64,000 nt of DNA from positions 248,001-312,000 of the forward strand of contig AFXB01000010.1 in the NCBI GenBank assembly GCA_000238815.2, written 5' to 3'. A program made the position numbers and the translations under genes. The stretch is from SAR116 cluster alpha proteobacterium HIMB100 (lineage in GTDB: Bacteria > Pseudomonadota > Alphaproteobacteria > Puniceispirillales > Puniceispirillaceae). The notes under the pieces were generated by a model. The model had not been told where the DNA came from. It saw only the letters and a program-made list of their open reading frames with translations, and did not search any database. Shown piece after piece: positions 53,829 through 62,056 of the stretch. Numbering within the stretch: position 1 is the first letter of the stretch; each line of letters opens with the position of its first letter.

Positions 53829-54168
53829 TCCGCCTTTTCTGGCAACAGGTCTTGTTCTCTGCCTTGGCCTGACTGCCTTGAGCAGCTGTAACCTTGAGCG
53901 GTTCAGGCATGAAAAATATGCCTGCAATCATCCTCGTCTTGATATTTATGACATCATTGTACGCCATGCGAAGACAGGCAGTGAGGTAAAAATCACCGGA
54001 GCTGCATCTGACCGGACAGCAGTAATCACGTCAGCCAGCGACAGGCTGCTGATTGTTGAAGCAGACGACCTGGCCCTGCAGATTAACCGCAAAAGCGGTC
54101 AGGTTACCGCCCAGAAACGCAATAAATATTACAGCCTGAACTGTACACAAAGCGTGTTTACTCTGTAG
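53803..54168 (+). CDS. Small lipoprotein of unknown function
   Basis: A 121-residue product with a basic start, a hydrophobic segment and lipobox LSSC at about residue 28. A small beta-rich mature domain with further Cys follows. ATG at 53803 has AGAGG upstream and lies inside the 3' end of gene 53073 (26-base overlap), so the two are co-translated. No family recognised. Being outer-membrane or periplasmic, it may act near the L/P-ring, which is inference. Confidence 0.75.
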   Translation: MNATRRKVNPPFLATGLVLCLGLTALSSCNLERFRHEKYACNHPRLDIYDIIVRHAKTGSEVKITGAASDRTAVITSASDRLLIVEADDLALQINRKSGQVTAQKRNKYYSLNCTQSVFTL

Positions 54169-54183
54169 CCGCTATAACGGGAT

Positions 54184-54603
54184 TCAGCTGTTCTGCGCGG
54201 AATGAAACCGGGCAATTGCTTCAGCTTCTTCTTTTGGCAGATTTGTAGAGAGCATAATCTCAGAAGCAGACGCCCCGTCTCTTGCCAGCTCAATGGCTTT
54301 TGACACCTGGCCCTGAGCTGTTGTCCCATCTGCCAAACGCGTTAATTCGCGCTGCATTTGTGCCTGCGCATCTTGTATCGTGCCAAGCTGTTTTTCCAAT
54401 GCGCTGATCTGTGTGTTCATCAGATCGATAGAATTGGTAATCCGCACCAAAAGCGTTTCAATGTCATTATAGGTGGCAGATAAGCGGGAGAGAATATTTA
54501 AGGTTTTTTTCTGAAAATTATTGAGGATCAGAATTACCCCCAAAAGCAGCAAAAAAATGACGGCGGCAAAGCCAAAATTCGACATAAAAACAGCTACCGA
54601 CAC
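54184..54603 (-). CDS. Membrane-anchored coiled-coil protein (DUF2802-like)
   Basis: A 139-residue protein: N-terminal membrane helix (about residues 10-30), then a coiled coil to about 95. A C-terminal helix-turn-helix-like segment (AIELARDGASASEIMLSTNL) resembles DUF2802 proteins seen near polar-flagellum chemotaxis genes. GTG at 54603 has AAGG upstream; ATG at 54585 is the alternative. Last gene of the flgP-to-flgN run. Family assignment is by resemblance only. Confidence 0.65.
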   Translation of the reverse strand: MSVAVFMSNFGFAAVIFLLLLGVILILNNFQKKTLNILSRLSATYNDIETLLVRITNSIDLMNTQISALEKQLGTIQDAQAQMQRELTRLADGTTAQGQVSKAIELARDGASASEIMLSTNLPKEEAEAIARFHSAQNS

Positions 54604-54666
54604 AGCACTGACCTTCTGATTGAAACCTCAATCTCACTATCATACAGAAGGGCTGTTTTTGTCAAT

Positions 54667-54993
54667 TCACAGTGAGCGGTGATAAGGGGTCGGCGGTATC
54701 GGCGCCGTATCCAATTGCCCCCGAATATAGCCTTGCATGTCTGATACAAGAGAGATGTTGTACCGGGCTTGCATTTCCAGCCGGGTTAATTCGCGGATCA
54801 GCTGTTCAATTTGCTGGCGGCTATCTGCCTGATCAGTGGTGCGCGCGATCCGCTCTTTATGCTCCGAAAGCCAGTCGTCAAACGCATTCACAGCCGCAGC
54901 AAAGGCAGCTGAATCATTCAGACACGCAGAAACGCTGCCGAGCTTCTGCTTGGCAGTGTCAAGAACTTCAGACAGAGGAAGTTGTTCAGTCAT
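54667..54993 (-). CDS. flgN: FlgN-like export chaperone
   Basis: A 108-residue, helical, charged protein downstream of flgM. FlgN is the chaperone of FlgK and FlgL and usually lies beside flgM. Length, helix content and the Tyr-containing C-terminal segment fit (ARYNISLVSDMQGYIRGQ). Sequence conservation is low, so position carries much of the call. Confidence 0.72.
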   Translation of the reverse strand: MTEQLPLSEVLDTAKQKLGSVSACLNDSAAFAAAVNAFDDWLSEHKERIARTTDQADSRQQIEQLIRELTRLEMQARYNISLVSDMQGYIRGQLDTAPIPPTPYHRSL

Positions 54994-55022
54994 AATCTTG
55001 TCACTCGGTTAAGATGATTTAA

Positions 55023-55334
55023 TTACGACTTTAACTCCCGATATGCATCCATCAGCGCATCAGAGATTTTGTCAATATCAATTGGGTATCTACCCTCTTT
55101 TATTGCGCTCTTGATGCGATTGACATTTTCCATGTCTACAGGCGCAGCAGAGGCCATTTCTTTAGCTGTAGCCGCAATTTCAGCAGATTTCAGCTGAACT
55201 GAATCGCTTGCAGCAGCCGCAGACTTTGCCTGTGCTGTTTTTGACCCTTGAGCATTTTGAGCTGACGGCGCGTCAGCTTTGCGTGCCTTTGGTGTCTCAA
55301 TTCGACTGATGGCGCTTTTGACACTATCAACCAT
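55023..55334 (-). CDS. flgM: Anti-sigma-28 factor FlgM
   Basis: A 103-residue protein. The N-terminal half is disordered, Ala/Ser/Lys-rich, and the C-terminal FlgM domain is clear (VNRIKSAIKEGRYPIDIDKI, then SDALMDAYREL). FlgM holds FliA inactive until it is exported through the finished hook. AGGAGG stands five bases before ATG. Partner fliA is at 62851 in this window. Confidence 0.93.
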   Translation of the reverse strand: MVDSVKSAISRIETPKARKADAPSAQNAQGSKTAQAKSAAAASDSVQLKSAEIAATAKEMASAAPVDMENVNRIKSAIKEGRYPIDIDKISDALMDAYRELKS

Positions 55335-55363
55335 TCTTACCTCCTAATGTCACTTTTAACGAC

Positions 55364-56110
55364 TTACTTTTGAGAAGTTTTAGTCCGGATGACAACTTTT
55401 TTTTCTGACATGACCGTACCAAACACTTCTTTATCTGATCTGATGTTCAAGAACCGTGCCAATTCGCCCCACTGGGCGTTATGAAGCGCAATTCCTTCAC
55501 TTAAAACCTGAACCGCGCCAATCCGGCTTTCCAGAATGACCGGCTGTCCTTTTTCAATCAGCCAGTCTGTCTGCAAATGCCGGGCCTGAATGACTTGTTG
55601 TGTGCGCAGGCTCCTCTTTACCCGGCGACCAACAACATCTTCCAGCCGCGTGAAATAATCTGTTCCGGCTGTTGTCGGCACAATTTCCAGACTGACATCG
55701 GACGGAGAGATAATACTGTTCTTTGATAACCGTTTATTGACAACCACCGCCGTTTGACCCGCAACAGATGGCATGGTTTGAGCAGTTTTCCGGGCAGATG
55801 TTATGCGGTCTGTCAGCTTGGACCGAACCGCAATTTTCCAGCCATCCTTATCCGGACAACGGATTTGAATGGTCTGAAAGCTGCCAAATAAGGGGGTGAA
55901 AACCAGCGCATCACTGCAGGCTCTGAACTGGCGCGCATCATCGATTGCCGGTGCAGCGTTCAGCCCTTGTGAAGCTAAAAATGCGTTAAGCTGTGTGCGC
56001 ACCTCTGCGCCTGAAATAAACCCACCAGCATAGAGGGAAGATATGCTCAGGCCGAACAGGCCAATAGCAGCAAACAGCCGCTTAGCTGCCAAAGAAAAAG
56101 ATATGTTCAC
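55364..56110 (-). CDS. flgA: P-ring assembly chaperone FlgA
   Basis: A 248-residue periplasmic protein with a signal peptide (cut about residue 28) and a C-terminal SAF domain (VVNKRLSKNSIISPSDVSLE, then DVVGRRVKRSLRTQQVIQ). It assists FlgI ring assembly. It starts at GTG and overlaps the LysM gene upstream by 29 bases. Confidence 0.93.
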   Translation of the reverse strand: MNISFSLAAKRLFAAIGLFGLSISSLYAGGFISGAEVRTQLNAFLASQGLNAAPAIDDARQFRACSDALVFTPLFGSFQTIQIRCPDKDGWKIAVRSKLTDRITSARKTAQTMPSVAGQTAVVVNKRLSKNSIISPSDVSLEIVPTTAGTDYFTRLEDVVGRRVKRSLRTQQVIQARHLQTDWLIEKGQPVILESRIGAVQVLSEGIALHNAQWGELARFLNIRSDKEVFGTVMSEKKVVIRTKTSQK

Positions 56111-56570
56111 GATTGTCTCTCGAGGTATCGGTGTTTTTTGGCGCTTTGGTCTGCTTCACCAGCATTGCTCTGATTTCATTCAAAGACGGCAGGTGAAGTG
56201 ATTTACCTGCAAACAGATAATGCGGGTTGCTGCGCACGAATGCAGACCGGTTTTTCTTGATGATGGCCATCTGGACAAACGCTTTATCCAGCCCGCTGCC
56301 CCCATAGTAATTTGCAATTATGTGGCTGAGGGTTTCATCCTGGCGCACAGTATGATGGGCAGAATAATCAGGGTCCATTCGAAACGGATGTGTGCTGCCT
56401 TGTCCGTCCATCATCTGTTCAGATGACCGATATTCAAGAACCACAATCGGTTCTGCGCCGACAGGCAGGCTTATGCTGGCCAATGTCAGGCCAACCACAG
56501 TCAGCGCGGTTTGCATGACAGCATGCGCATATCCCGTGCGGAGGGCTGTTTTGACTGATCTGTTTAGCAT
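56082..56570 (-). CDS. LysM-domain secreted protein (FimV/HubP-like fragment)
   Basis: A 162-residue protein with an N-terminal export signal and a LysM-like domain at about residues 73-130 (HHTVRQDETLSHIIANYYGG, then NPHYLFAGKSLHLPS). It resembles the short LysM part of FimV/HubP-type polar landmark proteins but lacks their long acidic C-terminus. TGATG overlap with flgT shows coupling. Peptidoglycan binding near the flagellar base is plausible. Confidence 0.75.
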   Translation of the reverse strand: MLNRSVKTALRTGYAHAVMQTALTVVGLTLASISLPVGAEPIVVLEYRSSEQMMDGQGSTHPFRMDPDYSAHHTVRQDETLSHIIANYYGGSGLDKAFVQMAIIKKNRSAFVRSNPHYLFAGKSLHLPSLNEIRAMLVKQTKAPKNTDTSRDNREHIFFFGS

Positions 56571-57724
56571 CAATTGAACTCCAGAAACGTTACCTCTGCC
56601 CCGGCAAGCTCGCCAATATTTCGGCTGGCATCCAGCGGCATAAGAAAGACAGCATTGTCACTTGCTTCAGCCACACGCAGAATAGTCCACGGGGTCTGCT
56701 GACCTTCAGCGACGGCCAGATGATTACGGCTCAGGCCCTGACGTCTGCCTAATTTGGCCCGCAATTTCCCGTCTGTCATTTCCAGCTGGGCAGTCATCGG
56801 CAAACAGGTCAGTGTTTCTGCAATTTTTTCGGCATGCACGTCAGCTGCCATCACCACAAGGGACTTAATCGCCTCGCGGGTTTCCTGACTGAATACGGTC
56901 AGGCTGCGCAGCGGCAGATGTTTACCAAGCTGTAATTTGAATTCGTCTGTGACCTTTTGCGGGGCATGATGAGACATACCACCTGACAAGGTGCTTTCAA
57001 TCGTCATCACCGCATATTCGGTTTTGGACAGCAATTTTGATTTGCTCTCTGAGCGGAATGAAATTTTCGTTTCAACAGCAAAATCCCCTGCCCGCATCAC
57101 CACCCGGCCAGATGTTAATTGTTTATAATCATATGCGTTCAACGGGTTTTCTGGTGTTGTTGCGGCTGAAAGTTTTGTGGTTCGGGCATCGCGCAGGCGC
57201 AAAGTTGGCTGTTCAGATAACCGGATGGCCAGCAGTTGCGAAAGGCTGGCTGGCAGCTGAGACATCCAATGCGGCAGGTCGCTGGCCATATGTAACGCAG
57301 GCTGGAATAACGTCAGATGACTGACCGGCCGGTTCTGACATCCTGATGTCGCCATATCCCCAACCACAGCTTCGATGGTCACAGCATAATGTGTTTCATC
57401 CTGAATCTCATTGGTGATGCTGTAATCCAGAATTTGCGATGCCGGGCGCACCACAAACATGTCATTCAGGTTTGTCTGGGCATCAACTGAGCTGAACCCG
57501 TCAATCTTTGCCCCGCCTTTCAACGCTGCATAATAGAGGGCATCTTCAAGCGCCATATCCCGTGCTTCACCGATAGCATCCTGATGCTGGATTGCCGCCC
57601 GACCAGTCACCGTCACCAACCGCAGACCGTCATCACTCAAGGCTGAGGCACCTTGTGATAACGCTGCCTGAGGCATGAAAATCGCTGCCGCGATAGTCCA
57701 AATTACCAGCAAAATGAAGCCCAT
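56570..57724 (-). CDS. flgT: FlgT-like flagellar H-ring protein
   Basis: A 384-residue secreted protein with a signal peptide (about 1-24). The FlgT N-terminal pattern follows (VTVTGRAAIQHQDAIGEARD, then ALEDALYYAALKGGAKIDGF), with a central domain and a C-terminal beta domain. In Vibrio FlgT builds the H-ring around the LP-ring and supports the sodium motor. ATG at 57724 has AGGAG seven bases upstream and is preferred to GTG at 57739. It follows flgP. Confidence 0.85.
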   Translation of the reverse strand: MGFILLVIWTIAAAIFMPQAALSQGASALSDDGLRLVTVTGRAAIQHQDAIGEARDMALEDALYYAALKGGAKIDGFSSVDAQTNLNDMFVVRPASQILDYSITNEIQDETHYAVTIEAVVGDMATSGCQNRPVSHLTLFQPALHMASDLPHWMSQLPASLSQLLAIRLSEQPTLRLRDARTTKLSAATTPENPLNAYDYKQLTSGRVVMRAGDFAVETKISFRSESKSKLLSKTEYAVMTIESTLSGGMSHHAPQKVTDEFKLQLGKHLPLRSLTVFSQETREAIKSLVVMAADVHAEKIAETLTCLPMTAQLEMTDGKLRAKLGRRQGLSRNHLAVAEGQQTPWTILRVAEASDNAVFLMPLDASRNIGELAGAEVTFLEFN

Positions 57725-57776
57725 TATACAGCTCCTCACTTATTACAAACCCAAAAGGCCTGCCTGCCCTGCCCGC

Positions 57777-58301
57777 TCAGACAGTCTGACGGGCTGTTGA
57801 CAGCAGATAGCCGATCATCTCGCGATCAATTTCCAACACCACTTCATAAGTGTCTGAACCGGTCGGGTTAATCCGCACTGTGCGTGCACCGCGAATTGTG
57901 CCAGACACGACGCCGCGGAAGGTATCGTTCTGCACCATGAGATCAATCACTGTAGTGCTTGAATCGACCTGCAGACCATGAATCTGCTCAGCCAAATCCC
58001 GCATCGCCGCCATCCGCGCTGAACGGATGGCCATCAAACGTTTCTGGGCTTCACTGCGGCCTGGCTGTGATGACGTCACCGCATAACCGATAGCTGTAAG
58101 GGTCGGGATATCATCTGTATCCGCATCCAGGACATCTTTCAGCGTCACAACAGATTGTGTCTGCGATGCCTCTACCATAGCCATGTCTTGGCCAGATGAT
58201 GTCATCGGCTGGGTCATCGCTGTGGTCATCATATGATTACAGCCGGTTAACATGCCTGTGCCAAGCACAGCAATCAGACTGGTTTTGAAAAGGTGTTTCA
58301 T
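57777..58301 (-). CDS. flgP: FlgP-like outer-membrane lipoprotein
   Basis: A 174-residue lipoprotein with lipobox LTGC (Cys at about 21). An LPP20-type domain follows (AIGYAVTSSQPGRSEAQKRL, then AIRSARMAAMRDLAEQIHGL and IRGARTV). FlgP forms an outer-membrane disk or H-ring part in Vibrio and Campylobacter. ATG at 58301 has GGAG six bases before it; the ATG at 58313 lacks a site. First gene of the flgP-flgT-LysM-flgA-flgM-flgN run. Confidence 0.85.
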   Translation of the reverse strand: MKHLFKTSLIAVLGTGMLTGCNHMMTTAMTQPMTSSGQDMAMVEASQTQSVVTLKDVLDADTDDIPTLTAIGYAVTSSQPGRSEAQKRLMAIRSARMAAMRDLAEQIHGLQVDSSTTVIDLMVQNDTFRGVVSGTIRGARTVRINPTGSDTYEVVLEIDREMIGYLLSTARQTV

Positions 58302-58406
58302 CATGAGCTCCATGGCCTTCTCTGTTTGGTTGCTGCTCTTTATCTTTCTTCACGGGCTCTGGCCCACGCACAACCGAACAGCATTCAGATATCTCGGGTA
58401 AGGCGA

Positions 58407-58422
58407 TGCATCATTTATGCCA
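58407..58422 (-). promoter_or_regulatory. Sigma-54 promoter of flgP-flgT operon
   Basis: Minus-strand TGGCAT and ATGCA with ten bases between GG and GC. The -12 part is one base off the usual TTGC. It lies 106 bases before flgP. Confidence 0.68.
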
Positions 58423-58464
58423 AAGCTGCCAATCCGCAGATAAAAAGATCTGTACAGCATAAGT

Positions 58465-58480
58465 TGGCATATATTTTGCC
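58465..58480 (+). promoter_or_regulatory. Sigma-54 promoter of flhA-flhF-flhG-fliA operon
   Basis: TGGCAT and TTGCC with ten bases between GG and GC, 152 bases before flhA. Confidence 0.85.
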
Positions 58481-58631
58481 TCTTCTGTTGAGTGCAGGCG
58501 CAGATATGCTGTACCTCACATCACGATACACTTTTATAAATTAATGAATTCAATGAGTTAACATAAGATCAGATGATGAGCATCCAGCAGATACCAACAC
58601 CCCGTCTGATATTTGACACAAGGAGACCGTC

Positions 58632-60779
58632 ATGGAAATGACGTTGTCCCGCCTCGGGATCACAAATGTGAAATCACTGCTTGGCGGCTTTGTCATGCCG
58701 GTCGGCATCCTGATATTGGTCGCCATGATGGTCTTGCCATTGCCAGCCTACATGCTGGATACGTTTTTTGTAACAAACATTTTATTGTCTCTACTGATCC
58801 TTATGGTGGCCATGCATACACACCGGCCGCTTGAATTTTCCAGCTTTCCGACACTCTTGCTGATTGCCACTGTTCTGCGCCTGGGGCTGAATGTGGCCTC
58901 TACCCGGATCATCCTGGGCAAAGGGCATGAAGGCTCGACAGCTGCCGGAAAGGTGATCGAAGCATTTGGTCAATTTGTTATTGCCGGAAACTTTGCTGTC
59001 GGAATGTTCGTCTTTGTCATCCTTGTGATCATCAATCTGGTCGTGATTACCAAAGGTGCGGGGCGTGTCTCAGAAGTCTCCGCTCGCTTCACCCTGGACG
59101 CCATGCCCGGCAAACAGATGGCCATTGATGCTGATCTGAACGCTGGTGTGCTGACCAATGAAGAGGCCAAGATACGCCGTGAGGAAATCACGCAGGAAGC
59201 TGATTTTTATGGGGCGATGGATGGTGCCTCTAAATTTGTCAAAGGTGATGCCATCGCTGGTATTTTGATTTTGGCAATCAATATTATCGGCGGGCTGATC
59301 ATCGGGCTAGCCCAACATGGGCTCAGCCTTCAATCTGCTGCTGAATCCTATATTCTTTTGTCGATTGGTGACGGTCTTGTTGCCCAGATCCCCTCTTTAC
59401 TTCTGGCCATCGCCACAGCGATTATCGTTACCCGTGTGTCCACCACACAGGATATGGCCAAACATATTGGCCGCCAGGTCAGTATGTTTCGTGCCTGGGT
59501 GCCGGTTGCAGGCGTTTTGCTGTTGATCGGCTTTGTGCCCGGCATGCCGAACTTTCTGTTCTTATTCGCCGCAACTGCAGCAGGGCTGACAGCGTGGTTC
59601 CTGCGGAATTACACCCCAGAGGATGACGAAACCGTTGCCGGAGCAGCAGGCGGCGCTAGCGTGGCTAGCGGCCAAGGTCCGGGCGGCGCTGCTGATGAAA
59701 ATGCAGAGCCATCTGCGCCTGACCGGATTGAGCTGTCTGACGTAACAGATAATTCACCTGTGTCTATCCAGCTCGGCTATGGGCTGATTGAAATGGTGGA
59801 TGAACAGACAGGCGGCCCGTTGATCAACAGGATCACTGGTATCCGCAAGCAAATCTCGCGTAATCTGGGCTTTGTCATCCCGGCGGTGCGGGTGCGCGAT
59901 GATATGAGCCTGACCGCCAACCAGTACCGGTTGCGGATTGGCCAGACCATTGTTGGTGAAGATGAAGTCTATCCTGACAGAAAGCTGGCTATTCCAGGTG
60001 AGCAGTCAAATCTGAAGCTGCCTGGAATTGAGGTCAAAGAGCCGACTTTTGGTATTGATGCGATCTGGATTGAAGCACATAAGCAGACCGAGGCAGAGTC
60101 GCAAGGCTATGTGGTGGTTGAACCTGAAACAGTCCTGACAACTCATGTCAGCCATATGATGACCAAATATGCTGGCGAGCTGCTTGGGCAGGATGATGTT
60201 CAGGCCCTGCTGGACAATCTGTCCAACAGCGCGCCAAGCCTGGTCCAGTCTGTTGTGCCTAAGCTGATCCCGTTACATTCTTTAACAGGTATCCTGCGCG
60301 AATTACTGGCAGAACGTATGCCGATCAGCGACCTGCGGCGGATTTTGGAAACGCTGGCCAATCTCGCGGGCAAGAATCTGAGCATTACGGAATCTGCAGA
60401 AGCACTGCGTCCTGGGCTGGCTGGCTTGCTGGTTCAGCAAATCGCTCCGCTCAGCCAGCCACTACCTGTAATCACACTCAGCTCAGAGCTTGAGCATATG
60501 TTGATCCAGATGGTGCGGCAATCAGGCGAAGCGGGCTTGATGCTGGATAACGCCCTTGCAGAAAAAATGATCAAATCAGTGAATACCGCTTCTGAACGTG
60601 CCTCAGCTGAAGGCCGCCAGGCTGTCATGGTGGTTTCGCCAGCAATCAGAAAACAGCTCTCCGCCATCATCCGCCATCATATTGATGACATGATTGTGCT
60701 GGGCTTCACCGAACTGCCTGATAGCAGAAAAATTAACGTGATCGCCACAATCAGCGGCGAGGATGAGCAGCAGTCTTAA
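58632..60779 (+). CDS. flhA: Flagellar export gate protein FlhA
   Basis: A 715-residue protein: about eight membrane helices in the first 330 residues, then a cytoplasmic domain that docks chaperone-substrate complexes. The FHIPEP signature region is intact (VSARFTLDAMPGKQMAIDAD, EEAKIRREEITQEADFYGAM). AAGGAG precedes ATG. It is the nonamer of the export gate, working with FlhB and FliPQR encoded 50 kb away in this window. It heads the flhA-F-G-fliA operon. Confidence 0.97.
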   Translation: MEMTLSRLGITNVKSLLGGFVMPVGILILVAMMVLPLPAYMLDTFFVTNILLSLLILMVAMHTHRPLEFSSFPTLLLIATVLRLGLNVASTRIILGKGHEGSTAAGKVIEAFGQFVIAGNFAVGMFVFVILVIINLVVITKGAGRVSEVSARFTLDAMPGKQMAIDADLNAGVLTNEEAKIRREEITQEADFYGAMDGASKFVKGDAIAGILILAINIIGGLIIGLAQHGLSLQSAAESYILLSIGDGLVAQIPSLLLAIATAIIVTRVSTTQDMAKHIGRQVSMFRAWVPVAGVLLLIGFVPGMPNFLFLFAATAAGLTAWFLRNYTPEDDETVAGAAGGASVASGQGPGGAADENAEPSAPDRIELSDVTDNSPVSIQLGYGLIEMVDEQTGGPLINRITGIRKQISRNLGFVIPAVRVRDDMSLTANQYRLRIGQTIVGEDEVYPDRKLAIPGEQSNLKLPGIEVKEPTFGIDAIWIEAHKQTEAESQGYVVVEPETVLTTHVSHMMTKYAGELLGQDDVQALLDNLSNSAPSLVQSVVPKLIPLHSLTGILRELLAERMPISDLRRILETLANLAGKNLSITESAEALRPGLAGLLVQQIAPLSQPLPVITLSSELEHMLIQMVRQSGEAGLMLDNALAEKMIKSVNTASERASAEGRQAVMVVSPAIRKQLSAIIRHHIDDMIVLGFTELPDSRKINVIATISGEDEQQS

Positions 60780-60823
60780 GATTGAGCAGATGCGGGCCAC
60801 CCGTATCATAAAGGAGAACCGAG

Positions 60824-62023
60824 ATGACAACATTGACCATTCAGGCCGCAGATACAGCATCGGCAATGGAAGAAATCGCAGAACGTCTTGGCGAAGATGC
60901 TCTGATCCTGTCGACCTCAAAAAAAGATGGCAAGGTCATCATGCGAGCCACAAATGGCGCGGATTTGCCTGCCCCGGCTACCCCGTCCAGACCATCTGAA
61001 GATTTTAATCAGATGTATAATGCCGGACTGTCCGGGTCTCTGCCTGGCAAGCCGCGCCTGTCACCAGAACCAAAGGCGCGGCCAGCCGCAGCGACCGCAG
61101 CTACGTCAGCAGCGCAAGCTGAACTGCCTGATACAGCCCAGCGGGCAATGATGCAGGCTATGGGGCTGATGGCTGACCGCATTGACCAGCTTGACCGCAA
61201 ACTGGCTGGTATGATGCTGACGGGTCCAGCCGGACTGAACGCGGATTTACAGGAAAGCACGCCCCTGCAATTAAGCCGCGCAGGCTACAGCCAGAAAACC
61301 ATTCTGCGTCTGCAGCCTTCTTACGCTGGGCTGGGTTATGAAACAGGGGTAAGTTCCTTTCTGGATTGCCTGGCCGAAGATTTAACAGATCTGAAAAGTG
61401 AGAGCTTACTGCAGAAACGGGTGATATTTGTTGTCGGCGCAACCGGTTCCGGACGCACCACACTGGCCTCTAAACTGGCGGCCAGCTTGAAAGATGCCCA
61501 TCCTGGCAAAGAAGTTGCCCTGGCCAGCCTGTCTGCGACATTGAATGAGACGGACACAAAGCTGCGAAGCTATGCGCGTCTGTTAAATATTCCGGTCAGC
61601 CAATTGACCCAGGATGTGCCTGACCAACATTTTGATAAAATGACTGATTTTGACATGATGGTGGTTGATGTCACCCTTCATGCTGACGAAGCTGTCGAGC
61701 GCGTCAGCCGGTTGAAACAACATCTGGGTGAACAGAACGCGGCTGTGGTCATGTCGCTGTCAGGGGGAAGTTCAGCAAAGATGATTTCGCTGACTGTTGC
61801 CCAATTCGCCGCATTGGCCCCTACTATCGGGCTGACAAAGCTGGATGAATGCGAGACCACATCTACTGAATTTTCGGCACTTGCCGAAGCCGGAGCACGC
61901 ATCAGCCTGTTGTCCGGCACCAAATCTGTTGTTGGGGCCATCGCATTTGCCTCAGCGAAAATTCTGGCGCAGTATCTGAAGGAAAATTTCCAGGCAGATA
62001 CGTCAGACAACCTTGTGGTTTAG
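60824..62023 (+). CDS. flhF: FlhF-like SRP-type GTPase with degenerate active site
   Basis: A 399-residue protein laid out like FlhF: N-terminal B domain (about 1-45), Pro/Ala linker, helical N domain, then the G domain (about 198-399). The P-loop reads GATGSGRTT, with Arg211 in place of the invariant Lys. The DTYRIGA-type G2 and the DTAGR G3 motifs are not recognisable (LSATLNETDTKL and VDVTLHADEA stand there). TKLDE (338-342) is kept. FlhF fixes flagellar position at the pole and recruits early parts. Here GTP hydrolysis is probably lost or altered. Confidence 0.9.
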   Translation: MTTLTIQAADTASAMEEIAERLGEDALILSTSKKDGKVIMRATNGADLPAPATPSRPSEDFNQMYNAGLSGSLPGKPRLSPEPKARPAAATAATSAAQAELPDTAQRAMMQAMGLMADRIDQLDRKLAGMMLTGPAGLNADLQESTPLQLSRAGYSQKTILRLQPSYAGLGYETGVSSFLDCLAEDLTDLKSESLLQKRVIFVVGATGSGRTTLASKLAASLKDAHPGKEVALASLSATLNETDTKLRSYARLLNIPVSQLTQDVPDQHFDKMTDFDMMVVDVTLHADEAVERVSRLKQHLGEQNAAVVMSLSGGSSAKMISLTVAQFAALAPTIGLTKLDECETTSTEFSALAEAGARISLLSGTKSVVGAIAFASAKILAQYLKENFQADTSDNLVV

Positions 62024-62056
62024 TTAACCCGCCCATCAGAAGGGAAGTTGTAAGAT

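Larger units (their letters stand above)
58314..58631. other. Divergent regulatory region flgP / flhA
   Basis: About 320 bases with two back-to-back sigma-54 sites (58407-58422 minus, 58465-58480 plus). The 150-base flhA leader after the plus site is AT-rich. I see no small gene or clear RNA structure in it. Confidence 0.55.
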
